From NCBI GenBank assembly GCA_964351885.1, contig CAYGPP010000029.1, positions 1 through 32,876 of the forward strand: a DNA stretch of 32,876 nucleotides, in the 5' to 3' direction. A model generated the notes under the pieces. It was not told the DNA's origin, made no database searches, and saw only the letters and a list, made by a program, of their open reading frames with translations. The stretch is from Marinoscillum sp964351885. Its GTDB lineage: Bacteria > Bacteroidota > Bacteroidia > Cytophagales > Cyclobacteriaceae. Both the position numbers and the translations under genes were made by a program. This document shows, one piece after another, positions 1 through 9,145 of the stretch (its first letter is position 1; each line of letters opens with the position of its first letter).

Positions 1-490
1 CTATGGCTAGTGTATCTTGCCCATTCATCAAAAGGTTGGTGATCATGTTCATATTTTTAGAATTGGTAAAAAATTGTGTTTATATCTTTCTAATCATCCG
101 TATAAATACCTACTTAGGCATCCGTTGGAATTCCAAAGAAAAGGACATAATTATCAATTTTCAAAATATGAAATTCAATGATCTACTATTTAATGTGTGC
201 GAAATAGCAGAGATAGGATAGTTTTTTTGACATTTTTACAATGAAACAACTGAATAATTATCAATCCTCAATCTCAAGTAGATTCCTCCTTCTCAACCTA
301 GATGTATTGTAAATCTTCGATTACTCGAAATTAATTTTCAATATTTATATTTTTCCTTTAAAGAATTGAAATATTCGAGGTAATAAGCCAAATATTATAT
401 GGTCGTCGCATTAAAATGTCTTATTCATTTGATTACTCATAATTTGTACTTATCCATGAGCGCTATAAAGATTCCTCTTATTTTTACCTT
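1..490. other. AT-rich region without a supportable gene
   Basis: About 490 bases precede the first confident gene. A 72-codon open frame at 3-221 (+) encodes a hydrophobic, Ile/Phe/Asn-rich peptide that I do not recognise, and its composition matches what AT-rich non-coding DNA gives by chance. Bases 222-490 hold no reading frame of note on either strand. The segment presumably contains the promoter of the gene at 491, but no complete Bacteroidota promoter (TTTG about 19 bases before TAnnTTTG) could be identified. Confidence 0.5.
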
Positions 491-1654
491 ATGACAGTCG
501 ATAATATACTCTATCACTTAGGAGAAGGTGTTCCTCATCAAAGCGTGCCTGGTTCACCACCAATCTATCAAACCAGCAATTTCATATTTGACTCAGTAGA
601 TGATATGACGATGGCTCTAGAGAAGGAGCACTCTGATCCATTCTATACCAGAGGTGCCAATCCCACTGTTCAGATATTACAACAGAAGCTTGCGGCGCTG
701 GAGGGCACCACGGATGCATTGATTTTTTCGAGTGGAAGTGCTGCTATAGCCGCTGCGGTAATTTCTAAAGTCAAAGCCGGAGATCATGTCGTGTGCATAG
801 ACAACCCTTACAGCTGGACGAAGAAGCTCTTGATCAATATCCTCGAACGCTTTCAGGTATCCAGCACATTTGTCCCAGCTGACAATTCGCAAGCCATCAT
901 AGAAGCTTGCAAAGAAAGCACCACATTAATCTATCTGGAAAGTCCCAATTCTTGGACGTACGAAATGCAAGACCTTGAACTAATCTCGGATTTTGCGAAA
1001 AAGAACCGGATCACCACCATACTAGATAATAGTTGTGCTTCTCCCTTATATCAGCAACCAGCAAGGTATGGTATTGATATTATTGTCCACTCAGCCACGA
1101 AATACCTTGCGGGACATGCCGATTTGGTAGCAGGAGTGCTTTGTACAGATCATCAGACCTATCTCTCAATATTCAAATCTGAGTACATGACTCTCGGAGG
1201 CATTATCTCACCTAATGATGCATGGCTGATGATTCGGTCACTTCGAACCCTTGAGCTCAGGATGGAAAAAGTCAGTCAAAATTCAACAGAAGTTGCCCAG
1301 TACTTAGAAAAGCATCCTAAGGTAGAGAAGCTCTTCTATACGCATTCATCGAATTTCCCTCAGACAGATCTGGTGAATAAGTACCTAACCGGTAATGGAG
1401 GATTGATGACAATTGATTTAAAAACCAAAGACGCCAATCAAGTCAAACAATTTTGCAATACATTGAAGTGTTTCAAATTGGGCTGCTCGTGGGGAGCGTT
1501 TGAGTCATTAGCATTCCCAGCGCTGACCACTATCAGTTCGCTGAACTATGACAAACCCAACACCCCGATCAATAGAATTAGACTATATGTTGGATTAGAA
1601 AATGCCGAATCACTTATTGCAGATTTGCAAAATGCATTTGAAACTCTGGATTAA
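491..1654 (+). CDS. PLP-dependent trans-sulfuration enzyme (Cys/Met metabolism family)
   Basis: This 387-residue protein belongs to the Cys/Met metabolism PLP-dependent enzyme family (cystathionine gamma-synthase, cystathionine beta/gamma-lyase, methionine gamma-lyase), cytosolic fold-type I enzymes of about 380-400 residues. Visible hallmarks are the phosphate-contacting YTR near residues 52-54 followed by NPT and an ALEG segment, FSSGSAA near 79-85, the PLP-ring aspartate in TTILDN (about D179), and the SATKY motif whose lysine (about K204) forms the Schiff base, followed by GHADLVAGV. Length and motif order are complete. Which reaction it catalyses cannot be settled from sequence alone; a lyase (metC-like) or synthase (metB-like) role are both possible. 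The next gene starts inside its 3' end, so the two are probably co-transcribed. Confidence 0.9.
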   Translation: MTVDNILYHLGEGVPHQSVPGSPPIYQTSNFIFDSVDDMTMALEKEHSDPFYTRGANPTVQILQQKLAALEGTTDALIFSSGSAAIAAAVISKVKAGDHVVCIDNPYSWTKKLLINILERFQVSSTFVPADNSQAIIEACKESTTLIYLESPNSWTYEMQDLELISDFAKKNRITTILDNSCASPLYQQPARYGIDIIVHSATKYLAGHADLVAGVLCTDHQTYLSIFKSEYMTLGGIISPNDAWLMIRSLRTLELRMEKVSQNSTEVAQYLEKHPKVEKLFYTHSSNFPQTDLVNKYLTGNGGLMTIDLKTKDANQVKQFCNTLKCFKLGCSWGAFESLAFPALTTISSLNYDKPNTPINRIRLYVGLENAESLIADLQNAFETLD

Positions 1655-4154
1655 CCTAGCCTTAATCCTTGGCTTGGTACAATCTGTCTTAGGCCAACAG
1701 CTGGTCAGCGGTAAGATCACCAATGAACAAGGTAATCCTTTGGCATTCGCAACGGTGTACGTGCAAGGAACTACCAATGGAACCACTGCCAATAGTGAAG
1801 GACGCTACCAGTTAAGATTGAAACAAGGGACATTTCAAATAATAGCACAGCATATCGGCTATTCCCAATCAGTAAAACCAATTACCATAGATCAGAGCAC
1901 CTTCAATCTTGATTTTCAATTGAACCCGGAGGCATTAATGCTTCAAGAAGTGATCATCGGAGCAAAAGATAGAGATCCTGCCAAACGAATAATCAGAAAC
2001 GCTATCCAAAAAAGGAAGTATTATCGAGATGAAGCGCTTGCATTCGGCTGTGACGTATATATCAAAGGGCTTCAAAGATTGGATAAGCGACCAAAAAGCC
2101 TACTTGGTATAACCATCAATATAGATACAGGGATTGTCTACCTCTCTGAATCCATTTCCAAACTCAAATTCATGCAGCCGGATAAGATCAACGAAAAGAT
2201 GATCTCTTCAAAAGTCAGTGGTCAGAATAGTGCTTTTAGCTATAATATGGCCTCCGACATGCTAATGAATCTTTACGATAACAGTTTCTTCGTTGAGGGA
2301 TTGAGTCAGCGCCCCTTGGTTTCGCCTATAGCCAATAATGCTTTCTTATATTACAATTACCGACTGGCAGGTACCTTTTTGGAAAACAATCAGATCATCA
2401 ATAAGATAGAGCTCAGACCAAAACGAAAGACTGATCCCGTATTCAGTGGATTCATATATATCATAGAAGACAGTTGGAGAATTCACAGCGTAGATGTCTC
2501 GCTCACAGGTGCTAATGGAATTGAATTTGTCGACTCTCTCGCCTTCAAACAAGTCTTTGCGCCTGTTGATTACGGGATCTGGATGCCAATCTCTCAGAGA
2601 TACACATTCAAATTCAAAATATTTGGATTTGAAGGAAGTGGACACTTTACAGGCATCTATTCTAATTACGAAGTAGAACCGAATTATTGGCAGCCGCCAA
2701 TATCAATCACACCTTCTGAGTCAGTACCTCTATCAAATGAAAAAGTCTCGGAAGCCATCAAGAAACCAAAGGTTTCTTTCAAACAAGAGGACTTCACCAA
2801 TGCGCTCATGGTAGTAGAAGAAGGGTCAAACGAAAGAGACTCTCTCTACTGGGCTGAAGTGCGCCCAATTCCACTCACGCAATTTGAAGTTGCTGATTAT
2901 CAACTCAAAGACTCTATTGCATTCATAAAAGAAACTAAGTTTTATAAAGACTCTGTAGATATCGAACGAAACAAATTCAAAATCTCCAATGCGTTTTTAA
3001 GTGGCTATATGCATCACAACAGCCATAAACGCCTCTATATTACCTATCCAACATTGATGAATACATTGATCTATAATTCAGTAGAAGGTGCTGCGGCCAA
3101 CCTGGAATTTCAAATAATGAAAAGGAATAAAACTTCCACAGATTATATCATTAAGCCTGATCTTAGGTATGGATTTGCCAATAAAACCCTTCAAGCAAGG
3201 ATTCTTGGGATTAAATCGCTCAACATCAAAAAAAGGGAAAGAGTCTTCGGTGGTGTAGGAAGATACATCTACCAGATCAATGAGCAAGAACCAATCAACT
3301 CGTTTAGCAACTCTTACTTTACCCTTGTTTGGGGTGACAATTTTGCTAAATTTTATCAAAAGACATTTGCCAATATTGGTTACCAAAAGGAAGTACTGAA
3401 TGGACTCCTTCTCTCTGGGCAGCTTGATTATACACACAGAGAAAGCTTGAATAATCAAGTATCATTCAATCTCAGAGGTAAAGATTTTACTTCTAATACC
3501 CCTTTCAATAGCGAAGCAAATACCACTGGATTCACCAATCATCAGGCATTGGTGGTTGATATCAAAGCTAGATTACGCATTAAACAACAATACATCGACA
3601 GACCCGATCGGAAAATCATCTTGGAAAGTAAGTTTCCAGAATTGACTTTTCAATACAAGAAAGGAATGGACTTCCTGGGATTTGATGTCAACTATGATTT
3701 TGTTAATATGGGTATGGATTATAAGTTGAGGATGGGGCAAATTGGCGAATCACAGCTTAATGCCAATTATGGACACTTCGTAAATAACCGAAAAATGTAT
3801 TTTCCTGACTACCATCACTTCAATGGAAATCAGGTGTACATAACCACTCCTGGGGTTAAAAACGCCTTTCAACTATTGGATTATTATCGTTATTCTACTC
3901 AGCAGCGATTCATAGAAGGTCATTGGGAGCATCACTTCAATGAGTTTATTTTCAATAAGATTCCTTATGTAAAGCACCTCGATCTTCAAGCAGTGAGTTC
4001 TATCAACTACCTACATACCCCTTCGTTGGGCCAGTATTTTGAGTTTGGATTTGGTGTGGAGCATATTTTTAAAATTCTCCGTATTGACTTCTACACCAGT
4101 ATAAGAGATGGAAATTTCGAAGCATCTGGATTTAGATTGGGTGCAGGATTTTGA
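1632..4154 (+). CDS. DUF5686 / carboxypeptidase-like regulatory domain protein
   Basis: Large envelope protein of about 840 residues. The ATG at 1632 begins a clear signal peptide (basic start, WINLALILGLVQSVLG, then QQ), so it is preferred over an ATG at 1602 that would add ten polar residues in front. The mature N-terminus is a carboxypeptidase-regulatory-like beta-sandwich (GKITNEQGNPLAFATVYV, then GTTANSEGRYQL), common at the front of Bacteroidota outer-membrane proteins. Next comes the DUF5686 region (AKRIIRNAIQKRKYYRD...), and the C-terminal half is rich in alternating aromatic strands ending in GFRLGAGF, consistent with an outer-membrane beta-barrel. No biochemical function is established. 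It overlaps the upstream gene by 23 bases and converges on the next gene with a 24-base gap. Confidence 0.88.
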   Translation: MHLKLWINLALILGLVQSVLGQQLVSGKITNEQGNPLAFATVYVQGTTNGTTANSEGRYQLRLKQGTFQIIAQHIGYSQSVKPITIDQSTFNLDFQLNPEALMLQEVIIGAKDRDPAKRIIRNAIQKRKYYRDEALAFGCDVYIKGLQRLDKRPKSLLGITINIDTGIVYLSESISKLKFMQPDKINEKMISSKVSGQNSAFSYNMASDMLMNLYDNSFFVEGLSQRPLVSPIANNAFLYYNYRLAGTFLENNQIINKIELRPKRKTDPVFSGFIYIIEDSWRIHSVDVSLTGANGIEFVDSLAFKQVFAPVDYGIWMPISQRYTFKFKIFGFEGSGHFTGIYSNYEVEPNYWQPPISITPSESVPLSNEKVSEAIKKPKVSFKQEDFTNALMVVEEGSNERDSLYWAEVRPIPLTQFEVADYQLKDSIAFIKETKFYKDSVDIERNKFKISNAFLSGYMHHNSHKRLYITYPTLMNTLIYNSVEGAAANLEFQIMKRNKTSTDYIIKPDLRYGFANKTLQARILGIKSLNIKKRERVFGGVGRYIYQINEQEPINSFSNSYFTLVWGDNFAKFYQKTFANIGYQKEVLNGLLLSGQLDYTHRESLNNQVSFNLRGKDFTSNTPFNSEANTTGFTNHQALVVDIKARLRIKQQYIDRPDRKIILESKFPELTFQYKKGMDFLGFDVNYDFVNMGMDYKLRMGQIGESQLNANYGHFVNNRKMYFPDYHHFNGNQVYITTPGVKNAFQLLDYYRYSTQQRFIEGHWEHHFNEFIFNKIPYVKHLDLQAVSSINYLHTPSLGQYFEFGFGVEHIFKILRIDFYTSIRDGNFEASGFRLGAGF

Positions 4155-4178
4155 TTAATTGAATAACAAAAACCTCAA

Positions 4179-6737
4179 TTATCTCAATAACTGCAAATAA
4201 CCGCTATAAGTAGTCCTCTCGTACTTAATCTGATAAAAGTAAACTCCGGTAGGCATACCAGCACCACTCCAGCTGAATTCACGACTTTCACTCTCAAAAA
4301 CTTTTGACCCACTCCTATCATGAATGGTCATATACAGAAAAGCATCATCGCAATTATCTGGAGGCAGGTTTTGCTGAGGCTGTGCAAGATTGGTTAGTGT
4401 GAAAACATCATTCACGTTATCTCCATTCGGGGTGAATACGTTCGGAGGCAAAAATCCAACAAAGGCATCTCGCGTTTCCCTAATTTCTACAACTAGTTTG
4501 GTGGTATCAAGTCTCCTGATTGGGCAACCATCATCATAAGACAAGAAAATCAAATCAATCACCTTAGACGTTTCACCAAAATCAAGCAATGAACACTCTG
4601 GTGTCCAAGTAAGCGTTGCATTTGCCTCACCCAGACCGCTTTCCGTTTCAAGCAACAAAGAAGGTGACCGAGGTAATCTGGCGGCATTGAACCATTCAAT
4701 AAAAACAGAATCCTCTGAGTTTAAATCTGTAGACAAAAATGAAAATGAAAAAGGTTGATTAATCTCAATAATCGTATCAGGTATTACTTCGAACTCTGGA
4801 GCAAAATTTTCATCTAGCTCGATAACCACATCAAACTTCAAGGTATCCTGATTCGTTTCATCGCATCTATCCAGATCCTCAGTGACAAACACAATCTCAA
4901 ACTCGCGTTGAGAAGAATTAGCTATCTTCTCACAGTCGATATTCCACCTAAGTGAAGAGGTCACTGAGCCTACTCCTGTAGTATCTAAAAATACTAAGCC
5001 CAAATTCTCAAGTGAACTCCTATTTAAAAGCTGCAATTGAATGGTATCATTATCAGCATCATTCACCTGCACATTCATGTCTAGTGTTTGTCCCTCGCGG
5101 AGTGTAAGCATGGAATTTACGTCTGCCGATAATATAGGACTAGAATTAGGTGGTAAAATAACGCTCATGTTTAGCCATCTGATATTCTGATTCTCAACTC
5201 CACAGATATCCAAATCCTCAACCAAAAGACCCACCGAAAAATTCGGAGAAGCACTAAAATCGTATATCTGACAATCAGTTTCCCAAGTAATTTTACCCTC
5301 GACTAGTCCTTTTTCATTTTTAGTGACTTCAAGAAACACTCCTTTACTTTCTGGATTCAGAACTCCTGGGATTACGAGACTAATGGTCATGCTATCCAAA
5401 TCCACATCAGTTGCGGAAAAATCTATAGATCGAGATTCATTTTCATTTAAAGTAACCCCTGGGACAGTATTGCTAAGCTCTGGAAGATCATTCGGAGGAG
5501 CTTCCACATTGATAATCAATCTTGCCGTATCCAACTGTGGCAAAGGACAAGCATCATCTCCTGCAATCAAATCAATAATAAAAGGACCATCACGTACTGG
5601 AGGGCAACCAGGGGCACAAACCTGAACGATAAGGGTGTCTTGTCCAGCTTGTACGAAAGATGTGGTGATACTAAAAGGATTATCAATGTCATCCACAAAA
5701 TTGACGGGATCCGCTCGGAGATTAATCGTTTCACCGGGAGTGATATTGGTAATGATGAAATCGAAACATTTATCGTCAGATATGGCATAATTCAACGTAT
5801 CCAATAATGGGTTGAAATCCTCATTATCTGGAATCTTCACACCAACGTCAGGTGGCTGTGGGGGATCACATCCATCTATTACAAGCATTTGAAAGTCACG
5901 TTGGACTTCTCCAATTTTCTCACTATTCCTCCACTCCTCAACCATCACCGAGAATACATAAACTCCAGTTTCAAAAGGATTGACTGTTAGTAGACCTCTA
6001 TTACTAATGGTAAGCGATGGTGCTCCAGACACAATGTTATCCAGACCATAAGCACCTGACCATGTCACTAATAAATGTGGCTTAGGCGTTGGTGGTGGCA
6101 GGGCTTCCCCTGCTATTGAACTATTGAGAGGCGTGACCATTCGATACACCAATGAGTCCCCATCTGGGTCAGTACCTGTGAAGTTGGTATAATAAAGTTG
6201 ATTAATACAAGCGTAATCACTGAGTGGTTTCAAAAGCACTGGTGAAGAATTGATATAAGGTTTGCCATCCTTCCAAAGAGGTGGGATTTCAATGACGTAC
6301 TTCATACCAGTTCCCCCAGGATTTCGAATATTTTTAATGACTTCATTCCTACAACACCTTTCGTACACCAAATAATAGCCTTCGATATCAGCAAATTCCT
6401 GAGGGCTCATTTCAAAATCTGCAGAAAAAACAATCTTGGAAGTCTGTAATTCAGATCGAGAACATTCTTCATTCGTATATGCTACTTCCAAAATGTTCGT
6501 TCGTGGCAAAAAAAATCGCCTGATTTCTCTATCATCCTTATTGGAATACATTGCCAAAGTGACAGAAGCATCATATGTCTGATTATCCTGCTGTGCTTCA
6601 TCCTTATACTGAATCATGTTAACACGATAAAGTCCCGGCTCTAGGGTGATGAATTCTATCTCTCCTCCCACGATATGAAAAGCTTCTGTGGTAAGCAATG
6701 TGAAGGATGCTAGTATGTAAAGAATCAGTTTTTTCAT
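4179..6737 (-). CDS. T9SS type B cell-surface protein with gliding-motility C-terminal domain
   Basis: Predicted secreted or cell-surface protein of 852 residues. It starts with a Sec signal peptide (MKKLILYILASFTLLTTEA) followed by HIVGGEIEF, a start typical of large Bacteroidota surface proteins. The N-terminal region contains paired cysteines (YERCCRNE). The middle is a run of cadherin/Ig-like repeats with recurring TDPDGDSL, TDVDLDSM and NDADNDT acidic calcium-loop-like motifs and repeated conserved 'W..DC' segments. The last ~90 residues match the gliding motility-associated C-terminal domain (VFTPNGDNVNDVF ... GVYFYQIKYE...GYLQLLR), the sorting signal for type IX secretion, type B. Function is probably adhesive or structural; the ligand is unknown. 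It converges with the DUF5686 gene and is divergent from the methyltransferase gene. Confidence 0.88.
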   Translation of the reverse strand: MKKLILYILASFTLLTTEAFHIVGGEIEFITLEPGLYRVNMIQYKDEAQQDNQTYDASVTLAMYSNKDDREIRRFFLPRTNILEVAYTNEECSRSELQTSKIVFSADFEMSPQEFADIEGYYLVYERCCRNEVIKNIRNPGGTGMKYVIEIPPLWKDGKPYINSSPVLLKPLSDYACINQLYYTNFTGTDPDGDSLVYRMVTPLNSSIAGEALPPPTPKPHLLVTWSGAYGLDNIVSGAPSLTISNRGLLTVNPFETGVYVFSVMVEEWRNSEKIGEVQRDFQMLVIDGCDPPQPPDVGVKIPDNEDFNPLLDTLNYAISDDKCFDFIITNITPGETINLRADPVNFVDDIDNPFSITTSFVQAGQDTLIVQVCAPGCPPVRDGPFIIDLIAGDDACPLPQLDTARLIINVEAPPNDLPELSNTVPGVTLNENESRSIDFSATDVDLDSMTISLVIPGVLNPESKGVFLEVTKNEKGLVEGKITWETDCQIYDFSASPNFSVGLLVEDLDICGVENQNIRWLNMSVILPPNSSPILSADVNSMLTLREGQTLDMNVQVNDADNDTIQLQLLNRSSLENLGLVFLDTTGVGSVTSSLRWNIDCEKIANSSQREFEIVFVTEDLDRCDETNQDTLKFDVVIELDENFAPEFEVIPDTIIEINQPFSFSFLSTDLNSEDSVFIEWFNAARLPRSPSLLLETESGLGEANATLTWTPECSLLDFGETSKVIDLIFLSYDDGCPIRRLDTTKLVVEIRETRDAFVGFLPPNVFTPNGDNVNDVFTLTNLAQPQQNLPPDNCDDAFLYMTIHDRSGSKVFESESREFSWSGAGMPTGVYFYQIKYERTTYSGYLQLLR

Positions 6738-6781
6738 GTACTACTTTTTGGGAACAAGTAATAAGCCTATTACCCCAACTA

Positions 6782-6979
6782 ATGACACAACTACAATTGT
6801 TAGATTTGCGCCCAATGATATCAAGTAAAGTTATTGAAAAGTTAGTCATCCACGGGATATCTGCAGATGGAAAGCATTTAGAAAATATAGGCCAGTCAAC
6901 TCTTGTATTTTGGAATGTGGCAACTTCAATAAATCGAACTCTTAGAAACTTACTTTTCGACACTCCACCGACTAAATGA
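6782..6979 (+). CDS. possible small ORF ahead of the RNA methyltransferase gene (doubtful)
   Basis: A 65-codon frame from the ATG at 6782 runs to a TGA at 6977-6979 that overlaps the ATG at 6976 in an ATGA arrangement, which is what a translationally coupled leader gene would look like. The peptide (start MTQLQLLDLRPM, end DTPPTK) matches nothing I recognise, has no signal peptide or clear domain, and a promoter-like TAGATTTG lies inside it. It fills the divergent intergenic region, so it may be chance. I list it only because of the coupling geometry. Confidence 0.2.
   Translation: MTQLQLLDLRPMISSKVIEKLVIHGISADGKHLENIGQSTLVFWNVATSINRTLRNLLFDTPPTK
6801..6808 (+). promoter_or_regulatory. possible -7 promoter box (TAGATTTG)
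   Basis: TAGATTTG fits the Bacteroidota -7 consensus TAnnTTTG exactly and faces the methyltransferase gene about 170 bases downstream. No TTTG is found at the expected distance upstream for the -33 element, so this is weak support. Confidence 0.25.
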
Positions 6980-8436
6980 ATATGGCACGTAAAAAGGAAA
7001 ATAAATTTGTGAAACGAGGTGAAGTACTGGAAATACTTATTCAGGACTATGCTTTTGGGGGAAAGGGTATCGGAAGAATCAGTAATGAAGATGGTGATTT
7101 CGTGATATTCGTTCCCAACACACTTCCTGGTCAGTATGTAAAAGCGCAGGTACAGAAAATAAGCAAGTCCTACGCAGAGTGTAAGCTCCTAGAAGTAATT
7201 ACACAATCCGAGGATGAGATCGAAGTTCCGTTTCAGCAAATACCAGGTGCTCCGTACATCAAATTGCCAATCGAAAAACAGCATGAGTATAAAAAACAAA
7301 GCACGCTTGAATTATTCAGACGAATTGGGAAAGTAGAAAACATTGAAAGCCTTTTCGATGAAATGATTACCTCACCCAGCACTTTCCATTATCGCAACAA
7401 AATGGAATATGCTTTTTCCGCAATTGGATATGATCATAAAGAAAAAACCGATGTGGACGAATTTACGCTTGGATTCAAAAAAAGAGGCACTTGGTGGTGC
7501 GGTGACGACCTGAAGCAAGACTCGGGTCTATTTGATAAAGAAGTAGAGGATAAATTAAAAATAGTCAAGTCTTACTGCCAAGAGAGTGGCTTAGCTCCTT
7601 GGCATGGTCCCAAACGAGAAGGCTTTTTCCGATACTTCGTGGTTAGGAAGTCATTCAAAACTGACCAATTACTGTTCAACTTAGTAACTACTTCCACCAA
7701 CATTGAGGAGTTTGATTTGACGGATTTTCGAGAATTTCTCATTACTCAATTCGGTGAACGAATAGCAGGCATATTACACACAATTAATGATGAATCTGGA
7801 GATCGAACAATTGCCACAACTGGTGCAATCGAACTTATCTACGGAGAAGACAAAGTGATTGAAGACCTATTGGGGCTAAGCTTTGAAATCAGCATGAAAA
7901 GCTTTTTTCAAACCAACCCAAAATCTGCCGAGAAGCTGTATAACAAGGTCATTGAATACGCGCTTGAGAAAAAGGAGACTGTAGATAATAGCATAGTTCT
8001 TGACTTGTTTTGTGGAACCGGAACAATCGGACAAATACTCGCCTCAAAAAGTGAAAATACACAAATCGTAGGTGTCGACATAGTAGAAGATGCTATTGAA
8101 AATGCCCGTAAAAATGCAGAAAGAAACGGTATCAATGGTGTGAAATTCTATGCTGCGGATGTTGGTAAGTTCTTGCAGGAAAATCCAGAATACACTGATA
8201 AAATTCGGACGATCATTCTAGATCCGTCAAGAGCCGGAATAGCTCCTAAAACCTTGAAGAAAATCATTGATTTAAATGCAGAACGAATGGTATACGTATC
8301 CTGTAATCCAGCTACCCAAGCAAGAGACATAGAGCAGTTGAGTGAGGCGGGTTATGCAGTCAAAAAGTTCAGCCTTGTGGACCAATTTCCACACACTGCC
8401 CATGTGGAAAGTATCATGCTAGTGGAGAAAAACTAA
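6976..8436 (+). CDS. rlmD: TRAM-domain RNA (uracil-5-)-methyltransferase, RlmD/RumA family
   Basis: 486-residue SAM-dependent methyltransferase of the TrmA/RumA family, which makes 5-methyluridine in RNA (RlmD: 23S U1939 in E. coli). Residues about 8-75 form a TRAM RNA-binding domain. The catalytic half shows SFFQTNP (309-315), the SAM-binding VLDLFCGTGTIG (341-352), DPSRAG (416-421), the nucleophilic cysteine in VSCNP (C443) and the general-base glutamate in HVESI (E478). The region between TRAM and catalytic core, where RumA carries CxxxxxCxxC iron-sulfur ligands, reads PGAPYIKLP (90-98) with no cysteine, so this copy should lack the 4Fe-4S cluster. Start at 6976 or at the second ATG (6982, MARKK), which resembles family starts. 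The exact target base is inferred from the family. Confidence 0.85.
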   Translation: MNMARKKENKFVKRGEVLEILIQDYAFGGKGIGRISNEDGDFVIFVPNTLPGQYVKAQVQKISKSYAECKLLEVITQSEDEIEVPFQQIPGAPYIKLPIEKQHEYKKQSTLELFRRIGKVENIESLFDEMITSPSTFHYRNKMEYAFSAIGYDHKEKTDVDEFTLGFKKRGTWWCGDDLKQDSGLFDKEVEDKLKIVKSYCQESGLAPWHGPKREGFFRYFVVRKSFKTDQLLFNLVTTSTNIEEFDLTDFREFLITQFGERIAGILHTINDESGDRTIATTGAIELIYGEDKVIEDLLGLSFEISMKSFFQTNPKSAEKLYNKVIEYALEKKETVDNSIVLDLFCGTGTIGQILASKSENTQIVGVDIVEDAIENARKNAERNGINGVKFYAADVGKFLQENPEYTDKIRTIILDPSRAGIAPKTLKKIIDLNAERMVYVSCNPATQARDIEQLSEAGYAVKKFSLVDQFPHTAHVESIMLVEKN

Positions 8437-8735
8437 CAGAAATTCAATTTCCTTACTACTACAAATTATAGATCTTCAATTAATTAAAAATGATCTACAG
8501 AAGCCAAAATGTGATTAAACTGCTAATCTACCCCTTTGTCTCTATTGTCAAATGGTTCGGTTAGCTACATTGGTTAATGAGTATCTGAAGAAAGTAAGTG
8601 CCCCTGAATGTTATCATCTACACGAGAAAATAAGTGTATCTATTTTTAAATTATACGATCTTTGTGAAGTAAACGACTTAAAATATTTCCCCAGCAATTG
8701 TTTCCCGCAAAAGACAATCAGAAAGAATTCAGCAC
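8437..8735. other. intergenic region, no confident gene
   Basis: Roughly 300 bases between the methyltransferase and the next gene. A same-strand frame at 8552-8878 overlaps the well-supported gene at 8736 in another frame, and its product is basic and unrecognisable, so it is treated as a shadow. No hairpin terminator or recognisable promoter was found. Confidence 0.5.
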
Positions 8736-9098
8736 ATGCAAAACGACCCAACGCTAGACCCAAAATACCTTGGGAAGATTTCATCCGATTTTGTAAAGGT
8801 CTCGGAGCATCTGAAAGAAGCTTCTTATCTCATTCGCAAAAGAGGATTTTCGGAATATCCGATCTTCCCAGTCTCTAAGCAAGATGTTCCTATCGGTCAA
8901 CTACTTTACGAAATGGGAAGATTTGATAATGACTGGAATTACTTCGCATCATACATGGAAGAATTCACCCAGCGAGAATTAGTCGCAGAGATAGAAGCCT
9001 TCAAAGGAGCTTATAAGGATCCTGACGAGTTTTGCTGCCTGTTTATCGTGGATGGTGTTTTTACAAACTTTGTTTTTATACCTTTCCCTGAAGATTAG
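8736..9098 (+). CDS. conserved hypothetical protein, about 120 aa
   Basis: Small soluble protein with no signal peptide or membrane segment. It begins MQNDPTLDPKYLGKISSDF and contains LIRKRGFSEYPIFPV, then PIGQLL and a mixed alpha/beta C-terminus ending VFTNFVFIPFPED. The opening, DPKYLGKISSDFVKV, resembles a small uncharacterised family found across Cytophagales and flavobacteria, recalled from family knowledge and not searched. It is chosen over the overlapping frame at 8552-8878 because of its balanced amino-acid composition and family-like motifs. It stands alone, 47 bases before the MscS gene in the same direction. No function can be assigned. Confidence 0.75.
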   Translation: MQNDPTLDPKYLGKISSDFVKVSEHLKEASYLIRKRGFSEYPIFPVSKQDVPIGQLLYEMGRFDNDWNYFASYMEEFTQRELVAEIEAFKGAYKDPDEFCCLFIVDGVFTNFVFIPFPED

Positions 9099-9145
9099 AA
9101 TCAATCAATTAACCACTTAACAATAGTCTTAAATACAATTACAAA

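Noticed and set aside
3..221. 72-codon open frame (+)
   Set aside because: AT-rich composition, no recognised domain, no signal of selection visible; treated as chance.
6619..6963. 114-codon minus-strand frame across the T9SS gene start
   Set aside because: Overlaps the well-supported signal peptide region of the surface-protein gene in another frame and has no recognisable domain.
8552..8878. 108-codon open frame (+) overlapping the 8736 gene
   Set aside because: The 8736-9098 frame has family-like motifs and balanced composition; the other is basic and unrecognised, so a shadow.
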